A stretch of DNA of 18,598 nt, taken from positions 1-18,598 of the forward strand of contig JAVBMC010000032.1 in NCBI GenBank assembly GCA_031552845.1. Reading direction: 5' to 3'. Source of the stretch: JAVBMC01 sp031552845 (GTDB taxonomy: Bacteria; Verrucomicrobiota; Kiritimatiellia; RFP12; DVOR01). A program made the translations under genes and the position numbers. The notes below the pieces were generated by a model. It saw only the letters and a program-made list of their open reading frames with translations, had not been told where the DNA came from and made no database searches. Position 1 is the first letter of the stretch. The number at the start of each line of letters is the position of its first letter. Shown piece by piece: positions 15,077 to 18,598 of this stretch.

Positions 15077-15979
15077 TTAAGCTGTAGTGAAAATGAGTAC
15101 GAGAACGGCGACGTAGAGGAGGATGGTGGCGATGATGCCGGGGTCGGTATAGAGGATGGTTTCGGGAGCGCCGCCTTGGGATTTGTTGTAGATGAGGTGG
15201 TTGTAGCGGAAGAGGCCGAAGGTGACGATGGGGATGGTAAAGCCGAGGCGGTCGGTGTGGAAGCGCGCAATGGTGTCGGGGTTGAGGGTGTAGAGGGCGT
15301 AGGAGACGATGAGCCCGGCGGCGGTGATGGCGATTTGGGTGTCGAGGACTTGCGGGGTATAGTGGCTGAGGACGGCGCGGTGGAGGGTGTTGTCGGTGCC
15401 GGTATCGAGGAGTTTCTCGTGGCGGCGTTTGCCGAGCGCGAGGTAGAGCGAGAGGAAGAAGACGCAGAGGAGGAACCATGGCGAGATGCGTAGGTCGAGG
15501 ACGATGGCACCAGCGAGGGCGCGCAGGACGAAACCGCAGGCGATCATGAAGATGTCGAGGAAGGCGACTTGTTTGAGCGCGTAGGTGTAGGCGAGCTGGA
15601 GGAGGAAGTAGAACGCGACGATGGCGAAGTAGGCCGGGGAGAGGATGTAGGCGAGCGTGAGGCCGATGCTGGCGAGCAGTCCGGCTGAGGTGGCGGCGAG
15701 ACGGATGGAGATTTGGCCGGCGGCGATGGGGCGCAGGCGTTTAGTGGGGTGGTGGCGATCGGCCTCGAGGTCGTGGATGTCGTTGATGGTGTAGATGGCA
15801 CTGGCGACAAGGCTGAAGGCGAACGTGGCGAGCGTGACGGTGACGAAGGCTTGCCAGTGGCGGGCTTTGTCGGCTTGGGTGGCGTCCCACATGGCAAAGA
15901 ACCATGCGGCGTAGATGAGGCCATTCTTAATCCATTGGCGCAGGCGCCAAGCGCGGAGGAGGGCTGTGAGCGTGGTCAT
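15077..15979 (-). CDS. UbiA-family decaprenyl-phosphate phosphoribosyltransferase-like prenyltransferase
   Basis: A 300-residue integral membrane protein with about eight to nine hydrophobic segments. The first Asp-rich motif is 'NDIHDLEADRHHPTKRLRPIAAG' in two parts: NDIHDLEAD and HHPTKRLRPIAAG. The second is 'YALKQVAFLDIFMIACGFVLR'. Together with 'WIKNGLIYAAWFF' near the start, these match the UbiA subfamily of decaprenyl-phosphate phosphoribosyltransferases (mycobacterial Rv3806c type), which transfer phosphoribose from PRPP to polyprenyl phosphate. The pathway in this organism is unknown; arabinose- or ribose-containing envelope glycans are an inference. The ATG shares one base with the stop of the upstream mannosyltransferase (TAATG), indicating translational coupling and a joint role in polyprenyl-phosphate-linked sugar supply. 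A general UbiA prenyltransferase is the alternative. Confidence 0.88.
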   Translation of the reverse strand: MTTLTALLRAWRLRQWIKNGLIYAAWFFAMWDATQADKARHWQAFVTVTLATFAFSLVASAIYTINDIHDLEADRHHPTKRLRPIAAGQISIRLAATSAGLLASIGLTLAYILSPAYFAIVAFYFLLQLAYTYALKQVAFLDIFMIACGFVLRALAGAIVLDLRISPWFLLCVFFLSLYLALGKRRHEKLLDTGTDNTLHRAVLSHYTPQVLDTQIAITAAGLIVSYALYTLNPDTIARFHTDRLGFTIPIVTFGLFRYNHLIYNKSQGGAPETILYTDPGIIATILLYVAVLVLIFTTA

Positions 15980-16713
15980 TATTGTTGGGGCGCCTTGCGG
16001 GGTGAACGGCGCAGGCCGTTGCGGATCCAGAGTTTGAGTACCATCATCATGGCTTCAAAGGTGATGCTGAAGCTCATTTTGGAGTAGCCGGCCTGGCGGT
16101 CGGCAAAGACGATGGGGAGTTCGACAATGCGGAAGCGCTGCATCCATGCGGTGTAGTTCATTTCGATCTGGAAGCTGTAACCGTTGGAGGTGATGGTGTC
16201 GAAGTTGATGTTCTCAAGCACTTTGCGGTGGAAGCATTTGTAGCCGCCGGTGGGGTCGTAGATGGGCATGCCGGTGACGAGGCGTACGTAGACGCCTGCG
16301 CCGGTGCTGAGCAGGAGGCGGTGGAAGGGCCAGTTGAGCACACGGATGCCGCCGACGTAGCGCGAGCCGATGACGAGGTCGGCATCGGTCTGTGCCGCGA
16401 GGAAACGGGGGAGGTCTTCGGGGTTATGTGAGAAGTCGCAATCCATCTGAAGGATATGGGTATAGTCGCGTTCGAGCGCCCAGCGGAAGCCTGCGATGTA
16501 AGCGCGGCCGAGTCCTTCTTTGCCGGCGCGGTGCAGCACGTGGATGCGCGGATTGTTTGCCACCAGGCCGTCGATGATGGTGCCTGTTCCGTCAGGAGAG
16601 TTGTCGTCAACGAAGAGGATTTCGATGCGCCCATCTTGTTTGAGCACTTGCTCCGCCATGGGGGTGACGTTCTCTTTTTCGTCGTAGGTCGGGATGATGA
16701 CTAGTGGTTTCAT
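15979..16713 (-). CDS. Polyprenol-phosphate mannosyltransferase-like family 2 glycosyltransferase
   Basis: A 244-residue GT2 enzyme of the DPM1 (dolichol-/polyprenol-phosphate mannose synthase) type. Visible motifs: 'VIIPTYDEKENV' at the nucleotide-binding start, 'FVDDNSPDGTG', the metal-binding 'MDCDFSHNPEDL' (DxD as DCD), 'GSRYVGG' and 'YDPTGGYKCFHRKVL'. The protein ends shortly after 'SMSFSITFEAMMMVLKLWIRNGL'-like sequence (about 225-236) and lacks a C-terminal transmembrane extension, so it is likely a peripheral membrane protein. Known family role: transfer of mannose (sometimes glucose) from a nucleotide sugar to polyprenyl phosphate on the cytoplasmic face. It starts 19 bases after thiG and overlaps the UbiA-type gene by one base. 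Confidence 0.92.
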   Translation of the reverse strand: MKPLVIIPTYDEKENVTPMAEQVLKQDGRIEILFVDDNSPDGTGTIIDGLVANNPRIHVLHRAGKEGLGRAYIAGFRWALERDYTHILQMDCDFSHNPEDLPRFLAAQTDADLVIGSRYVGGIRVLNWPFHRLLLSTGAGVYVRLVTGMPIYDPTGGYKCFHRKVLENINFDTITSNGYSFQIEMNYTAWMQRFRIVELPIVFADRQAGYSKMSFSITFEAMMMVLKLWIRNGLRRSPRKAPQQ

Positions 16714-16732
16714 GCGGCGGCCTGTGTTGGGG

Positions 16733-17512
16733 TTATTTGTTCCAAAGGAATCCGGTTAAAGGAGAGCTGGCTGTGGCGTCGGGCTGCGCGGCGCGGGGAC
16801 CTGCGGCTTGGCCGAGCTGTGCTGCTTCGACGGCTTGGGCAAAAGCTTGCGCCATTTTGATGGGGTCTTGCGCAACGGCGATGGCGGTGTTGACGAGGAC
16901 AGCCGAGGCACCGAGTTCGATTGCCTGTGCGGCGTGAGAGGGAAGGCCGAGCCCTGCATCGACAATGACAGGGACTGTTGAGTTCTGAATGATAATCTCC
17001 ACCATGTCGCGCGTAAGCAATCCGCGGTTGGTGCCGATAGGTGCGCCCAGCGGCATGACGGCGATGCAACCTGCCTCTTCTAGACGTTTAGCCAGCACGG
17101 GATCGGCATTAATATAAGGAAGTACTTTGAAACCCTCCTTGGCGAGCACTTCGGCGGCTTTGAGCGTTTCGATAGGGTCGGGCAAAAGGTGCGTGTGGTT
17201 GGGCGTGAGTTCGAGCTTTACCCAGTCGAATCCACCGGCAGCGCGGGCAAGGCGCGCGATGCGGATCGCTTCGTCAGCCGTGCGAGCGCCGGAGGTGTTG
17301 GGGACGATGGTAATCTTCTCGGGATTGAGCTGCGAGATGAGCGAGTCCTGGCGCGTGTCTTTATCGAGATCAACGCGACGCAGAGCCACCGTGACCAACT
17401 GCGAACCCGATGCCTCGATCGCCTGCGCCATAATCTGCGATGATGCGAACTTACCCGTGCCAATAAAAAGGCGTGATGTGAATGTCCTATCTCCAAGCTT
17501 CAAAGGTTCCAT
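16733..17512 (-). CDS. thiG: Thiazole synthase
   Basis: ThiG forms the thiazole phosphate ring of thiamin from deoxyxylulose phosphate, the ThiS thiocarboxylate and dehydroglycine, in the cytoplasm. The 259 residues fit the family. Conserved elements: 'FIGTGKF' at the start, 'PNTSGARTADEAI', 'WVKLEL' containing the Schiff-base lysine, 'VMPLGAPIGTNRG' at the phosphate site, 'PVIVDAGLGLPSHAAQAIELGA' and the usual C-terminal 'ASSPLTGFL'. ATG 17512 has GGAGG ten bases upstream, and that GGAGG lies within the last Gly codons of thiS. The gap to thiS is six bases, so the pair is translationally tight. No thiH/thiO or thiF lies in the window, so the remaining steps must be encoded elsewhere. Confidence 0.97.
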   Translation of the reverse strand: MEPLKLGDRTFTSRLFIGTGKFASSQIMAQAIEASGSQLVTVALRRVDLDKDTRQDSLISQLNPEKITIVPNTSGARTADEAIRIARLARAAGGFDWVKLELTPNHTHLLPDPIETLKAAEVLAKEGFKVLPYINADPVLAKRLEEAGCIAVMPLGAPIGTNRGLLTRDMVEIIIQNSTVPVIVDAGLGLPSHAAQAIELGASAVLVNTAIAVAQDPIKMAQAFAQAVEAAQLGQAAGPRAAQPDATASSPLTGFLWNK

Positions 17513-17518
17513 CGAATC

Positions 17519-17710
17519 TTAGCCTCCACCGACAAAATGAATAATCTCCAAGCGCGCATCAACGGGGATTTGCGTAGTAGCATACTCCGTCTGCGGAACA
17601 ATCGCCCCGTCAAACTCCACCGCCACATGCTCGACAACAACCTCAAGCGCCGTCAGGATATCCTTGAGAGTTTTTTGCGGTAACGCATACTCCTGTCCGT
17701 TAATAATCAT
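17519..17710 (-). CDS. thiS: Sulfur carrier protein ThiS
   Basis: A 63-residue ubiquitin-fold sulfur carrier beginning MIINGQEYALP and ending IIHFVGGG. The C-terminal Gly-Gly is adenylated and thiocarboxylated before donating sulfur to ThiG. Length and both ends fit the family. ATG 17710 is chosen over the longer open frame to 17746 because the extension (MTLKKPLVIIKR) is unlike ThiS and would cover the -35 box of the near-consensus promoter at 17718-17746. The promoter's -10 box ends seven bases before the ATG, so the transcript is predicted to be leaderless or nearly so. First gene of the operon with thiG, the two polyprenyl-phosphate enzymes and serS. Confidence 0.93.
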   Translation of the reverse strand: MIINGQEYALPQKTLKDILTALEVVVEHVAVEFDGAIVPQTEYATTQIPVDARLEIIHFVGGG

Positions 17711-17717
17711 CCGCTTA

Positions 17718-17746
17718 ATTATAACAAGGGGCTTTTTGAGAGTCAA
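17718..17746 (-). promoter_or_regulatory. Near-consensus sigma70 promoter of the thiS operon
   Basis: Minus strand TTGACT (17746-17741), a 17-base spacer and TATAAT (17723-17718). The predicted start falls at 17711-17710, right at the thiS ATG. This is the strongest promoter in the window and the only one seen for the five-gene operon. No riboswitch fits between it and the gene. Confidence 0.85.
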
Positions 17747-17800
17747 GACTAGTTATTGAGCAGAGGTACTTTTGGTTCATTGCAATAAATGATTTCACTT
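17747..17800. other. Probable end region of the IS30-family element
   Basis: This A/T-rich stretch between the transposase stop and the thiS promoter contains GGTACTTTTGGTTCATTGCA (17765-17784), which has the look of an IS30-family terminal repeat. The other end is outside the window, so the boundary cannot be confirmed. Confidence 0.35.
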
Positions 17801-18598
17801 TCAGGTGACTTTTTGCAAAGCGGCGTGCCAGCGCTCGAGGGCGCTTTGCCCGTCAAAGATCTTGCGGGGAAGCCGGTTGATGAAGGCGACGCCTTCGGCG
17901 AGTTCGCGGTGAGGCACGAGGCTTAACCGGCTACCTTTGGGAGCAAAGCGGCGGATGAGGCGGTGGTTGTTTTCGTTACTGCCGCGTTCCCAGGAGCTGT
18001 AGGGGTGGGCATAATAGATCATGGCACCTGGCGTATGACGGCGCAAGAGTTTGAGCATGCCTTTGACGTCGGAGAACTCGCTGCCGTTGTCGAAGGTGAT
18101 TGTTTTGATGTAGGAGCAGTCTTTGAGCAGCAGGCGCAGGGCTTTACGGGCGCATTTGATGGTATTGCGGGGCATTTTTTAGCATAACTGCATGAGGGTT
18201 GAGCTTTCAATGAAGGAGAAGATGAAGGTCTTATCTCCCCGGCTGCTGCAGATGGTATCGCCTTCAAAATGCCCGAACTCTACGCGAAGATCGATGTGCT
18301 GCGGGCGTTGGTCAATACTGTGGCCGAGGTTGGCGATGTGGGGGGGGGGGAGGCTTTGCGCGGAGCCTTGCGTTTGGGCTTGCGGAAGAAGAGGACTTTC
18401 TTGGGGGTCAGGTTGCCTAAGCGGCCTTGCATCAACATGTTATAGACGGTTTTAGCACTGATATGAAGGCCGGTGCACTGGTTGGCTATTTGAGTGGCGG
18501 CATAAATGGAGTAACGCTGGTGCGCCTCCCTGCTTTGCAACAGGTCAATTACGATACCCCGGAAGATTTTGAACTGCTTATCCTGCGTTTCAAGCGGT
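17801..18598 (-). pseudogene. Decayed IS30-family transposase (5' end outside window)
   Basis: Read on the minus strand from the right edge, the frame gives 'QRYSIYAATQIANQ', 'ISAKTVYNML' and 'GRLGNLTPKKVLFFRKPKRKAPRKA', an IS30-type DNA-binding region. At a run of eleven C (plus-strand G11, 18340-18350) the frame breaks. It resumes in another frame as 'SIDQRPQHIDLR' and 'FGHFEGDTICSSRGDKTF', then meets an in-frame TAA at 18181-18179. The same frame continues through MPRNTIKCARKAL and 'ITFDNGSEF' to 'YSSWERGSNENNHRLIRRF'. All three catalytic acids of the DDE triad are still present (EGDT, FDNG, NEN). Two independent lesions make it non-functional unless recoding occurs. A homopolymer assembly error could explain the first but not the second. 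Confidence 0.87.

Noticed and set aside
13776..15479. 567-codon version of serS
   Set aside because: The extra 144 residues are Arg/Pro-rich and lie out of frame over the UbiA-type gene. Canonical SerS begins MLDIKRIRE at 15047.
17711..17800. Thiamin (TPP) riboswitch upstream of thiS
   Set aside because: No TPP-box motifs are seen, and the promoter sits directly at the ATG, leaving no leader.

Overview
The window reads as a piece of a free-living or gut-type bacterial chromosome, most likely from the PVC group (Kiritimatiellota, Lentisphaerota or Verrucomicrobiota). That is an inference from very large secreted beta-strand proteins with LamG, Fn3-like and autotransporter-associated strand modules, a giant secreted multi-domain glycoside-hydrolase-like protein, and an HU-like protein fused to an Ig-like domain. 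No 16S or other phylogenetic marker is present, so the placement is tentative. The + strand is visibly G-rich and C-poor along most of the window.

Layout. (1) 1-125: the tail of an IS1595/ISXO2-like transposase, cut by the window edge, followed by about 350 non-coding bases with a G10 tract. (2) 478-1182 (+): an HU-like DNA-binding protein with a C-terminal Ig-like domain, ended by a textbook terminator. (3) 1252-1347: an intergenic array of three 23-bp repeats nested inside an inverted repeat. (4) 1365-6485 (-): two related secreted proteins (A, 743 aa; B, 901 aa) in tandem. Each has its own, almost identical promoter plus a conserved upstream dyad, and both end in the same hexapeptide, TILQLR. 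(5) 6701-6810 and 13535-13643: two copies of a ~109-bp ATCACG-rich dispersed repeat in the same orientation. They bracket a two-gene + strand unit: a beta-helix-like secreted protein C (7110-9365) and a 1356-aa multidomain protein D (9395-13465) with two GH2-type beta-sandwich domains and a probable TIM-barrel. (6) 17746 down to 13776 (-): a compact housekeeping operon thiS-thiG-(polyprenol-phosphate mannosyltransferase)-(UbiA-type decaprenyl-phosphate phosphoribosyltransferase)-serS, driven by a near-consensus promoter that would make a leaderless thiS mRNA. (7) 17747-18598 (-): a decayed IS30-family transposase with a poly-C frame break and an in-frame stop, running off the window end.

How the parts may work together. 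The thi genes make the thiazole half of thiamin. The two polyprenol-phosphate enzymes would supply lipid-linked sugars for the cell envelope, and serS charges tRNA-Ser. Proteins A, B and C are exported and share tryptophan-rich and NT[FL]xGD modules, so they are probably surface or extracellular beta-solenoid proteins. A and B appear co-regulated. C and D look co-transcribed, which suggests a surface polysaccharide-handling pair. Least explained by known families are the short palindromic intergenic arrays, the shared C-terminal motif and protein D. No tRNA, rRNA, CRISPR array or riboswitch was recognised.
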